Below are positions 18,002 to 25,906 of a stretch of DNA of 64,000 nucleotides, piece by piece. How positions within the stretch are numbered: the first letter of the stretch is position 1; each line of letters starts with the position of its first letter. The stretch lies in the IMG/VR virus record IMGVR_UViG_3300042484_002457, positions 145,544-209,543 of that record, one strand, 5' to 3'. This DNA is from a virus. Below the pieces are notes generated by a model. That model had not been told where the DNA came from. It saw nothing but the letters and a program-made list of their open reading frames with translations, and ran no database searches. A program made the position numbers and the translations under genes.

Positions 18002-18201
18002 GACTGCGGGAAATTACTGAAAACGTCAGCACTGTAGCAGGATCTTTTGCTCCAGTCGTTATGCCCATGGGCACTGTGTCAAGAAACGGCGGAGGCTTGC
18101 TTTCAGGTAAATATACAACTGATCCTACGCCTAACACGCCCAAGGAATACAAAAGGAACAAAAATGCTCGCGGACGCTTTAAAAACTCTCCTGGCAACTG
18201 A
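17998..18201 (+). CDS. small basic protein with capsid-targeting-like start
   Basis: 67 residues, starts MRLREITENVSTVAG, then a Gly/Met/Pro-rich stretch (FAPVVMPMGTVSRNGGG) and a basic tail (EYKRNKNARGRFKNSPGN). The I-T-E sequence at 6-8 fits a T4-type prohead protease site (I/L-x-E). Its 3' end overlaps the dps start by 38 bases. Likely a head-packaged peptide; not proven. Confidence 0.6.
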   Translation: MRLREITENVSTVAGSFAPVVMPMGTVSRNGGGLLSGKYTTDPTPNTPKEYKRNKNARGRFKNSPGN

Positions 18202-18607
18202 ATACGCATTCGTAATCAAGGCCCAGCTATTTCACTGGAATGTGGAGGGTCCAGACTTTGCTCAACTGCACAAGTTCTTTGGCAAGATCTACGACGAAGT
18301 GTACGAAAATTCTATAGATCAAACCGCAGAGTTTATCCGCATTTTAGATGACTACACTCCTGGCAGCTTTGAACGTTTTGGTGAGCTGTCTACAATTTCT
18401 GGCCAAACCAAGATTCCGCGTGCTCGACTCATGATTGAAGAGTTGTATGCCAACAACGATCAAATGATAGACTTACTGAACAAAACATTCCAAATTGCTG
18501 AACAAGAAAATCAGCAAGGCATCATGGACTTCCTGGCCGCTCGCATTGACGCACACGGCAAGCACGGTTGGATGTTGAGAAGTTTTTTGAAAGACGCTAG
18601 AGCATGA
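18164..18607 (+). CDS. dps: Dps-like ferritin
   Basis: 147 residues. AFVIKAQLFHWNVEGPDFAQ near 14-33 is the Dps/bacterioferritin-like signature with the His of the ferroxidase site; YDEVYENSIDQTAEFIRILD carries the D/E partners. The family oxidises and stores iron and shields DNA. ATG at 18164 is preceded by AAAAGGAAC. Its position among putative head-packaged proteins suggests protection of phage DNA in the head or cell (inference). Confidence 0.8.
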   Translation: MLADALKTLLATEYAFVIKAQLFHWNVEGPDFAQLHKFFGKIYDEVYENSIDQTAEFIRILDDYTPGSFERFGELSTISGQTKIPRARLMIEELYANNDQMIDLLNKTFQIAEQENQQGIMDFLAARIDAHGKHGWMLRSFLKDARA

Positions 18608-19341
18608 GTTCATCAGACATTAGAGATATACTAAGCCGACTGTCATCACTGGAGGAGTCTCAATTGACTCCAACTTCGGTTCGGCACGGATTAAATCCAC
18701 AACAGAAAAAAGCAGGGCAACTACCTGCACTGTTCAAACCCAAGGATATAAGTCCCACACTTACAAAGAAACCCTATCAAAAGCATCCCATGGACGGCAA
18801 GCTGGTTGGCGACAGTGTAGAGCCAAAAAAGAATCCGCTTGAAGAAGCCATGCAAGAAGTTGAAGAAGACATGCTCAGCAAGGTCAAATCAACTTTTGTT
18901 GATTATCTTGAGCAATTAGAAGATAAAAACAAAATTGACAGTCGCTTGGTGCGCAAAGCCAAGGCTGAACTCAACATTGATGACGATCCACAAACTGAAG
19001 AAGTTGATGGCGGCGCAACCTGGGACGCTGATGTGGCCCCCCCAAGTGATCCTGGTGATACAGAAACTGCACACGGGCTGGAAGATCATATAGCCGCTGC
19101 GGTGAGTCAGCCAGCAGCACCTGTTGCAACCATGGAAATGGTTGCACAATTTGAAGGTCACGATGGTATCCCGTTTGAATGCTGGGGCGACAACGATCAA
19201 GGATACGAAATACGACGCCAAGACAAAGCATTACCCACACGCTTTAAATCGCCAGGCGAGGCAGAAGTAGCAGTAAAGTTGTTTCAACAAAGAAGAAAGA
19301 AGCAACAGGACTTGAGTCAAGATTATATAGAAGAACGCTGA
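18604..19341 (+). CDS. charged phage protein, possible head-core protein
   Basis: 245 residues, strongly charged. N-terminus MSSSDIRDILSRLSSLEESQ is amphipathic; a helical stretch around 80-125 (EEAMQEVEEDMLSKVKSTFVDYL...) looks like a coiled coil; the C-terminal 65 residues (FECWGDNDQGYEIRRQDKAL) form a small beta unit. Starts in the overlap with dps. I do not recognise the family; scaffold or packaged protein are both possible. Confidence 0.55.
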   Translation: MSSSDIRDILSRLSSLEESQLTPTSVRHGLNPQQKKAGQLPALFKPKDISPTLTKKPYQKHPMDGKLVGDSVEPKKNPLEEAMQEVEEDMLSKVKSTFVDYLEQLEDKNKIDSRLVRKAKAELNIDDDPQTEEVDGGATWDADVAPPSDPGDTETAHGLEDHIAAAVSQPAAPVATMEMVAQFEGHDGIPFECWGDNDQGYEIRRQDKALPTRFKSPGEAEVAVKLFQQRRKKQQDLSQDYIEER

Positions 19342-19342
19342 T

Positions 19343-22048
19343 ATGTACATTACACAACTATTACCACAACAAACGTCTAGCATTCGTAGACTAGACGAAA
19401 GTGTCCTATTAGAAGATCCAGTATACCGCAAGTTCAAGACTGTGGGTCGTTACATTGCTGAACGCCGCATGAGCGAAAAAGAAATTCTACAAGTATTTGC
19501 AGACGCCGAAGCAGGCATGACTGACAAAGCTACCGGAGCCAACCGTACTATGTTAGGCCGTGGCAAAGATACCACCATGGACTTTGCTGGCGGTGTAAAA
19601 GACGCAGTGTCTAGTGTACTCAACAGCATACAGAATTCAGTTCCTGTTGCCGCAGTAGATGTTGCTTATGACCAAGCCACTGACGCTTTGGCCAATATGG
19701 CTGGCGGACAAAAAGGCAAAGTCATGCAGGCCATCAAAGGCTATCGCAACTTGGTCAAACAGTATCCTAAAACAGCAGGCTTTGCCAAAGCAGCCTTGGT
19801 TGCTATCGCTGGTCTAGCCACAGGCGGTGCAGGGTTGCCTGCTATTGCAGGTTTGACCTATGCACTGGATTCGGCTATCCGTGGAGATAAACTATCCAGC
19901 GTTCTTGGCAAAGGTGCTGGCGCTACTGCTGTTACTTGGGGCGGTCAACAAGTGGCCGGTGCTTTGGGCGGTGGAGATGCTGCTACTCCTGATTCAAATT
20001 CTCAAGGTCCAAATGTTGATGATAGAATTGATGCTGCTAGAGCAAGAGTTGACGCAGCCAATTCCAAATTAGGAATAGACGGGTCTGCACAGAACTACGA
20101 TGTTACAGGTAATGTCAGTCAGGCTGCCGGAGTTGATACACCTTTGCCACAAGGTGCCACAGTAAGATGCCCGTTGGGATCATGCAATGGTGATGCATGG
20201 CAAGTGAAGCCTGGCGAAACTTTTAGCGATATTGCACAACAAATTGGTGTGCCACCAGAAGAGCTAGTTAAACTGAATCCTGGGCTTGCTGGACCTGGCG
20301 GCACTTATACTGTGATGAAAGGTGACCAACTGGGATTTATTGCTCAAGCGCAAGGAACAACACCCGAAGCAATTCGCGCAGCAAATCCAGATATTAATTT
20401 TTCCAAGGCATTGCAGCAAGGACAAGAAATCAATTTACCTGCTGCTGGTACTCCTGGTCAAGGCAGTGTGTGGGCAGATTACAAGGGCGGCATGTATGGA
20501 GACAAAGCAGCCGCGCAAACAGCAGGTTCTGGCACAGGATCTGTTGGACCAACAAATCTTGGACCAAATTTTAATCCGGACAATGTTCCTGCAGGTTGGA
20601 CAATGAAACAAGCACCTAGTCCAATAGACACAACTGCTGGAACTACTCAACGTTATATTCCACAGTCTGATGGTACTTGGATTGATGCTAGCACGGGCAA
20701 AGTTGCAGATGCTGCTAAACTACAAGCATCGCAGGACGCTGTGAGAAATGCGTTGCGCACAGGATTTAAAGAATCTATCAAGTTTAAAACACTGCCAGTT
20801 GACAAATTAATTGATCACAAACTCACTGTAATGTCTTGGGCACTAAATGAAAGTGTAGGCAAACCACAAGGTCAAAGCGTACAGCTGACCACTGCTGGTA
20901 CCTACACAGTGTTTGAAAACGTTGACCGATATCGCAAGGCCGTCATGGAACTCAAAGGTGTGCCAGGCAGCACACGCCCAGCTCAATATCGACCAGACAT
21001 GTCCGGCGGCGCCGGCGTGAAATCCAAGCCAGGGATTGTTGGCAAAGGCCTTAACTGGTTAGACAAAACTGCAGGCAAAGTAGGCGGAGCACTGAGCAAT
21101 TTTGGACATCAGTTTACTACTAACGTCACAAAAGAAAAACTCAAGATGAACTGGCACCAGGCCGGCAAGCCCAGTGATTCAGATCAATTGGCTGCTTGGT
21201 TAGCCAAACAAGGTGTGCCACAAGACGTTGTTACCAGTGTGTATAGCAAGATGGGTATTCCTGTTAGTGCGCCAAGTCCAGTCCCAACACCTGAGCCTGC
21301 GCCAATGGATACTAATCCCGCACCAACACCGTCTCCAACACCTGTATCGATAAATCGTTCAGGCATTGGAAGAATAGCAGGATCAACTGAAGTTGCGTCA
21401 GGCTTGATAAATCCCAAAACTAAAAAACCATACACTTATCAAGAACTCAGAGCCATGGGCAGCGAACCAGAGACTGCACCAACTACTCCAACTACGCCAA
21501 GTACAACACCAACAGTTGCCCCAGTAGGTTACAACGCCAAGAACGTTATGAACCTGCCAGGCATGGAAAAATATGCCAAGCAGCCTGCAGCGCCGGCCAA
21601 GACAGCCAACTTTGGCGTACCCAATGCATACAGCAAAACTACTACCACAGTTAAACCCATGGCTGGGGTACCTGGTGCCAAGACTGCTACACCAGCAGCA
21701 CCTGTTGCACCAGCAGCACCTGCAGCGCCTGGCGTACCAGCAGCACCTACAATGAAAATTGGTGGCCAGGCCTTGAATCCAAAGAATCCCGCCGATAAAA
21801 AGATCATTGACAAAGTACAAGCACAGGCTGAAAAAGTAGCAGAAGCTCTTGAAATACCTGTGTCCAAAATGCTAGACCTAGTTGAGACAAAAGAAGATGT
21901 GCGCCAGATTAAAAATTTCATTGATCAGACCTTTGTAAAATATGGTATGATAGGCGAAAGTGCATTTGTTGTTCGTAACAAATTGATTGAGCACGTGACA
22001 CATGTTGGCGCACAACGCCGTAGAGAGTTTGCCCGCAAGAACAGCTGA
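19343..22048 (+). CDS. large LysM-repeat virion-type protein
   Basis: 901 residues. Two LysM units (GETFSDIAQQIGVPPEELVK from about 291, GDQLGFIAQAQGTTPEAIRA from about 327) would bind peptidoglycan. A hydrophobic, Ala/Gly-rich stretch at about 148-176 may insert in a membrane. Residues 640-800 are Pro/Thr/Ala-rich linkers with repeated PTP and AAP units. The end (VAEALEIPVSKMLDLVETKEDVRQIK) is helical. This layout suits an ejected or tail-associated cell-wall protein. No lysozyme active site is seen. A structured region and terminator follow. Confidence 0.7.
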   Translation: MYITQLLPQQTSSIRRLDESVLLEDPVYRKFKTVGRYIAERRMSEKEILQVFADAEAGMTDKATGANRTMLGRGKDTTMDFAGGVKDAVSSVLNSIQNSVPVAAVDVAYDQATDALANMAGGQKGKVMQAIKGYRNLVKQYPKTAGFAKAALVAIAGLATGGAGLPAIAGLTYALDSAIRGDKLSSVLGKGAGATAVTWGGQQVAGALGGGDAATPDSNSQGPNVDDRIDAARARVDAANSKLGIDGSAQNYDVTGNVSQAAGVDTPLPQGATVRCPLGSCNGDAWQVKPGETFSDIAQQIGVPPEELVKLNPGLAGPGGTYTVMKGDQLGFIAQAQGTTPEAIRAANPDINFSKALQQGQEINLPAAGTPGQGSVWADYKGGMYGDKAAAQTAGSGTGSVGPTNLGPNFNPDNVPAGWTMKQAPSPIDTTAGTTQRYIPQSDGTWIDASTGKVADAAKLQASQDAVRNALRTGFKESIKFKTLPVDKLIDHKLTVMSWALNESVGKPQGQSVQLTTAGTYTVFENVDRYRKAVMELKGVPGSTRPAQYRPDMSGGAGVKSKPGIVGKGLNWLDKTAGKVGGALSNFGHQFTTNVTKEKLKMNWHQAGKPSDSDQLAAWLAKQGVPQDVVTSVYSKMGIPVSAPSPVPTPEPAPMDTNPAPTPSPTPVSINRSGIGRIAGSTEVASGLINPKTKKPYTYQELRAMGSEPETAPTTPTTPSTTPTVAPVGYNAKNVMNLPGMEKYAKQPAAPAKTANFGVPNAYSKTTTTVKPMAGVPGAKTATPAAPVAPAAPAAPGVPAAPTMKIGGQALNPKNPADKKIIDKVQAQAEKVAEALEIPVSKMLDLVETKEDVRQIKNFIDQTFVKYGMIGESAFVVRNKLIEHVTHVGAQRRREFARKNS

Positions 22049-22049
22049 A

Positions 22050-22100
22050 CACACCTTAGGACCGGTACTTGTTACCGTAAGTGTGAGGCGGCTGCTGCCT
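22050..22100 (+). other. two-hairpin structured region after the LysM gene
   Basis: CACAC-TTA pairs with TAA-GTGTG (one bulged C) and encloses CGGTA/TACCG; a second hairpin AGGC/GCCT with loop GGCTGCT follows. The region to 22150 is non-coding and could be a 3' UTR element or small RNA. No family recognised. Confidence 0.4.
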
Positions 22101-22155
22101 TGGAATTGAACGATTCGCTACCTAGTAAATTCCTAAAACGAGCATATACATCCCG

Positions 22156-22183
22156 CAGCGGCTTGACCAAGGCCGCTGTTTTC
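22156..22183 (+). terminator. rho-independent terminator
   Basis: CAGCGGC/GCCGCTG stem (22156-22162 with 22172-22178) and loop TTGACCAAG, followed by TTTTC. It ends the 6.8-22 kb structural-type block. Confidence 0.75.
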
Positions 22184-22192
22184 ATTTATACT
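22163..22192 (+). promoter_or_regulatory. sigma70-type promoter overlapping the terminator
   Basis: TTGACC in the terminator loop, an 18-base spacer and TATACT at 22187-22192, ahead of AGGAGG and the ATG at 22216. The -35 box and the terminator share bases, so one compact element both ends and starts transcription. Confidence 0.5.
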
Positions 22193-22215
22193 AGTACTTT
22201 ACAACAGGAGGTCCT

Positions 22216-22476
22216 ATGTCGGACAAAACTTTTAACGGCGATCAAAAAATCAAACTGATAACTATCATCAATGAGGGCATGGCAGTCATGCACGAAATTG
22301 AAACACTGCAAGGTGGCCTCAATGACACCATCAAAGCTGTGGCCGAAGAACTGGAAGTCAAGCCAGCTATTCTCAAGAAGGCAATCAAACTTGCACACAA
22401 AGCTGAATTTGGCAAAGAGAAACAAGACCACGAAACTCTAGAAACTATTCTTGAAACAGTGGGGCGCACATTGTAA
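22216..22476 (+). CDS. dsbA: DsbA-like small dsDNA-binding protein (T4-type)
   Basis: 86 residues, all helical: LITIINEGMAVMHEIETLQG, then LNDTIKAVAEELEVKPAILK and a charged C-terminus. This matches the plan of T4 DsbA, a small double-stranded-DNA-binding protein linked to late transcription. SD AGGAGG. It sits directly upstream of a homing endonuclease and the DNA polymerase. Call is by pattern, moderate certainty. Confidence 0.6.
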   Translation: MSDKTFNGDQKIKLITIINEGMAVMHEIETLQGGLNDTIKAVAEELEVKPAILKKAIKLAHKAEFGKEKQDHETLETILETVGRTL

Positions 22477-23112
22477 TTAATTTTTAGAAGCAGCTCTTCT
22501 CTGGTGTGCTAGTCTCATACGTTCTTTGGTCTCCGCAGAATGCGTTTTTCCTAGCATGCCCGACACTTTAGGTTTTTTACTGTATGTCTCTCTAAGAGAC
22601 TCTTTAATTTTCTTTTTTGTTTCTTCCGATCGCATCGATTTGCTACGCGAATTTCCAATTAGTGATTTACTAATTTTTTCCTTAGTTTCATCACTGGTTA
22701 TTTGCAAGGCTCGTTTATTGCGAATTTTTTGTTTGATTTTCTCAGATAGCATTTTGCCTGTTTGAGCAAGACGAATACTATTCTTGTGTTCTTCACTAAG
22801 TGATTCGCACTTGAATCGATTTTTTCCGTGAAAACAAGATCGATTCAATAGTAAATTGCTACCCCAGTTTTCAAATATCAATTGCTGTTCAAAATCGTAT
22901 GCATCATTGCCAGTATAAAACTCTGCAATAATATACCATACATAATCATCAAAGTTGTTAGAAACAATAAGGGATGATGTTTTATAATACATAAAATCTA
23001 CATTAGATGGTAATGTGTTGGCTTCTCTGTAGCCGATATAAAATTCTTTTGATTCTTTATGAATGCACATATAAACATACGGCATTGCCTTCGTTGATGG
23101 ATAAGTATTCAT
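22477..23112 (-). CDS. GIY-YIG homing endonuclease
   Basis: About 211 residues. YVYMCIHKESKEFYIGYREA is the GIY-YIG block. NUMOD3-type repeats follow (LSEEHKNSIRLAQTG, SDETKEKISKSL, SEETKKKIKESL, SAETKERMRLAH) and bind DNA. ATG at 23112 chosen because AAAAGGAG precedes it; the in-frame upstream start would translate the ribosome-binding site. Minus strand, own late promoter, and a structured leader like that of the HNH gene at 3982. Inserted between the DsbA-like gene and DNA polymerase. Confidence 0.9.
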   Translation of the reverse strand: MNTYPSTKAMPYVYMCIHKESKEFYIGYREANTLPSNVDFMYYKTSSLIVSNNFDDYVWYIIAEFYTGNDAYDFEQQLIFENWGSNLLLNRSCFHGKNRFKCESLSEEHKNSIRLAQTGKMLSEKIKQKIRNKRALQITSDETKEKISKSLIGNSRSKSMRSEETKKKIKESLRETYSKKPKVSGMLGKTHSAETKERMRLAHQRRAASKN

Positions 23113-23173
23113 GCTGATTGCTCCTTTTAGCATTAGAGCCGGTGGATGCGTCCAACATCGCGACTGGCAACTT
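23113..23173 (-). promoter_or_regulatory. structured mRNA leader of the GIY-YIG gene
   Basis: On the minus strand: outer stem GCCAGU/ACCGGC (one A-C mismatch), CGCGAU, hairpin GGA-CGCA-UCC, then UCUAAUGCUAAAAGGAG with the SD. Same order and invariant bases as the leader at 4651-4710, with compensating changes in the outer stem. Confidence 0.6.
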
Positions 23174-23181
23174 TATTTATC
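23174..23181 (-). promoter_or_regulatory. T4-type late promoter (GATAAATA)
   Basis: GATAAATA on the minus strand, at the same distance from the structured leader as TATAAATA in the HNH copy at 4713-4720. Confidence 0.5.
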
Positions 23182-23188
23182 TTTTAAA

Positions 23189-23217
23189 TTGTATTTAGAC
23201 TGCGTTTAGTTTATACT
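23189..23217 (+). promoter_or_regulatory. possible sigma70-type promoter for DNA polymerase
   Basis: TTGTAT, 17-base spacer, TATACT at 23212-23217; a transcript would start near 23225, just ahead of TGGAG. The -35 box is weak, the -10 box good. Confidence 0.5.
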
Positions 23218-23242
23218 CTTAACTTAATATTGGAGAATTATC

Positions 23243-25906
23243 ATTAGCTACGTAGACAGTTTATTTGATCGTGAGCACGATCGCATTCATGTTGTTGAGC
23301 GCCGTGATGGTGTTCGCAAATATCAAGAATACCCGGCCAATTATGTTTTTTATTACGACGACCCACGTGGCAAGTTCAAAAGCATTTATAGTACGCCAGT
23401 ATCAAGATTCAGCACACGCAACAACAAAGAGTTTCGCAAAGAAGTTCGCATGCATTCCGGCAAGCAACTTTACGAAAGCGACATCAACCCTATCTTTAGG
23501 TGCTTGGAAGAAAACTACAAAGATGTCGATGCTCCAGAACTGCACACAGCATTTTTCGACATTGAAGTAGATTTTGATAAAGTTCGGGGTTTTAGTCCTG
23601 TTGAAGATCCATTCAATCCTATCACTGCAATTTCTGTTTATCTAGATTGGTTGGATCAGTTAATAACCTTGGCGGTGCCGCCCAAGGGCCTGAGTTGGGA
23701 AACTGCGCAAGATTTGGTCAAAGAATTTGATAATACTATTCTGTTTGATAACGAAGCAGACATGATCAAAACTTTTCTTGATCTCATTGACGATGCAGAC
23801 GTACTGTCAGGTTGGAACTCGGAAGGTTATGACATTCCGTACACTGTAAACAGAACCATACGTATTCTCAGCAAAGACGATACTCGTAAGTTTTGTTTAT
23901 GGGGGCAGTTGCCCAAGAAGCGCATGTTCGAACGCTTTGGTGCTGAACAAGAAACTTATGACTTGGTGGGCCGTGTTCACATGGACTATATGCAGTTGTA
24001 CCGCAAGTACACTTATGAAGAACGGCACAGCTACAGCTTGGACGCCATTGCTGAATACGAGCTAGGTGAACGCAAAACACAGTTTGAAGGTACACTGGAT
24101 TCCTTGTATAATCAACACTTCAAGACATTTATTGAATACAACCGTCAAGATACCTTGTTGTTAAACAAGCTGGACAAGAAATTGCGATTCCTGGAACTGG
24201 CCAGCGAACTGGCACATGCCAACACTGTGCTACTACAGACCACCATGGGCGCTGTGGCAGTTACCGAACAGGCCATTATCAACGAAGCACACGAACGTGG
24301 CATGGTTGTGCCCAATCGCAAACAGCGACTGGACAGTGAAGACACACAAGCAGCTGGAGCATATGTTGCATATCCCAAAAAAGGCATGCACGAGTGGGTG
24401 GGATCAGTAGACATTAACTCACTGTATCCGTCGGCCATTCGAGCCATGAACATGGGCCCCGAGACTGTGATTGGACAGTTGCGACCCATCATGACTGACA
24501 GGTATATTGCAGACAAAATGGCCAAGAACCGTGGCAACTTTGCTGACGCCTGGGAAGGCTTGTTTGGATCGCTTGAATACACTGCTGTGATGGAACAGAA
24601 TCGTGGCACTGAAATCATCATCGACTGGGAGTCAGGCCAAGAAACCAAGCACAGTGCCGCTGAAGTTTGGAACTTGATGTTTGACAGTAACCAGCCTTGG
24701 ATTTTGACTGCAAACGGTACTATTCTAAGTTTTGAGAAACGAGGTATCATTCCTGGTTTGCTGGAGCGTTGGTATAGTGAACGTAAAGAAATGCAGGCCA
24801 AGAAAAAAGATGCCACTGATCCCAAAGAGATTGCGTTCTGGGACAAGCGACAACTGGTCAAAAAGATTAACTTGAACAGCTTGTATGGTGCTATTTTGAA
24901 TCCAGGTTGCAGATTCTTTGACAAACGCATTGGACAGTCAACCACACTCACTGGTCGAGCAATTGCTAGACACATGGATGCTTACATCAATGAATGTGTA
25001 ACTGGCAAGTACGACCACCTGGGCGAAGCAGTGATTTATGGTGACACAGACTCATGCTATTTCTCAGCCTGGCCGGTGCTACAGAAGGAAGTTGAACAAG
25101 GACGTATGGAGTGGAGCAAGGAAACTTGTATTGCACTGTATGATTCAATTGCAGACCAAGTCAACGAAAGCTTTCCTACATTCATGGAACAGGCATTTCA
25201 TTGTCCCAGAGACATGGGCTCATTGATCAAGTGTGGTCGAGAAATGGTTGCAGATCGCAGTTTGTTTATCACAAAGAAACGCTATGCCGTAAACATCATT
25301 GATCTAGAAGGCAAACGACTAGATGTCAATGGCAAGATTGGCAAGACCAAGGCCACTGGCTTGGACTTGAAACGTAGTGATACACCCAAAGTTATTCAAG
25401 ACTTCTTGTTGGAAATTCTAAATAGTCTGTTGGCAGGCGCTGACAAAGATACTATTGTAGAAAAAATTCGTGAGTTCAAATACAAGTTTATGGAACGCCC
25501 GGGTTGGGAAAAAGGCTCACCCAAGCGTGTGAACAACTTGACCAAGTACGCTGCTGACGAAGCACGTGAAGGCAAAGCAAACATGCCTGGTCATGTGCGA
25601 GCAGCACTGAACTGGAACAACCTGCGTAGAATGAACTCGGACAACTACAGTATGCAGATTGTGGATGGTATGAAAACCATTGTGTGCAAGCTCAAGAGCA
25701 ATGCACTGGGCTGGACGTCAATTGGTTATCCCACAGATGAACAACGTTTGCCTGCTTGGTTTACAGAATTGCCGTTTGATAACGACCTCATGGAAGCCAC
25801 TGTTGTGGACAAAAAAGTTGACAACTTGTTGGGTGTACTAGAATGGGATCTAGCCTCAGCAACCAATACTGAAAATACATTTACATCATTGTTTAGCTTT
25901 GAATGA
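23243..25906 (+). CDS. 43: family B DNA polymerase (T4 gp43-like), apparent ATT start
   Basis: 887 residues if read from ATT at 23243. Exonuclease motif FFDIEVDFD lies near residue 95; polymerase motifs are DINSLYPSAIRAMN, KKINLNSLYG and YGDTDSCYFS. The C-terminus SLFSFE is a likely clamp-binding peptide. From the upstream in-frame stop (23225) to the ATG at 23450 there is no ATG, GTG or TTG, yet the 69 residues in between are clear polymerase N-terminus (SYVDSLFDREHDRIHVVERR) and TGGAG sits 7 bases before the ATT. Starting at ATG 23450 would remove conserved sequence. Overlaps the next gene by ATGA. Confidence 0.93.
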   Translation: MSYVDSLFDREHDRIHVVERRDGVRKYQEYPANYVFYYDDPRGKFKSIYSTPVSRFSTRNNKEFRKEVRMHSGKQLYESDINPIFRCLEENYKDVDAPELHTAFFDIEVDFDKVRGFSPVEDPFNPITAISVYLDWLDQLITLAVPPKGLSWETAQDLVKEFDNTILFDNEADMIKTFLDLIDDADVLSGWNSEGYDIPYTVNRTIRILSKDDTRKFCLWGQLPKKRMFERFGAEQETYDLVGRVHMDYMQLYRKYTYEERHSYSLDAIAEYELGERKTQFEGTLDSLYNQHFKTFIEYNRQDTLLLNKLDKKLRFLELASELAHANTVLLQTTMGAVAVTEQAIINEAHERGMVVPNRKQRLDSEDTQAAGAYVAYPKKGMHEWVGSVDINSLYPSAIRAMNMGPETVIGQLRPIMTDRYIADKMAKNRGNFADAWEGLFGSLEYTAVMEQNRGTEIIIDWESGQETKHSAAEVWNLMFDSNQPWILTANGTILSFEKRGIIPGLLERWYSERKEMQAKKKDATDPKEIAFWDKRQLVKKINLNSLYGAILNPGCRFFDKRIGQSTTLTGRAIARHMDAYINECVTGKYDHLGEAVIYGDTDSCYFSAWPVLQKEVEQGRMEWSKETCIALYDSIADQVNESFPTFMEQAFHCPRDMGSLIKCGREMVADRSLFITKKRYAVNIIDLEGKRLDVNGKIGKTKATGLDLKRSDTPKVIQDFLLEILNSLLAGADKDTIVEKIREFKYKFMERPGWEKGSPKRVNNLTKYAADEAREGKANMPGHVRAALNWNNLRRMNSDNYSMQIVDGMKTIVCKLKSNALGWTSIGYPTDEQRLPAWFTELPFDNDLMEATVVDKKVDNLLGVLEWDLASATNTENTFTSLFSFE

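Noticed and set aside
22050-22150. A tRNA on the minus strand (GTTCAATTC resembles a T-loop)
   Set aside because: The flanking bases do not pair as a T-stem and no acceptor or anticodon arm could be built.
23450-25906. DNA polymerase starting at ATG 23450
   Set aside because: It would discard 69 codons of conserved polymerase N-terminus that have a good SD in front; the ATT start fits better.
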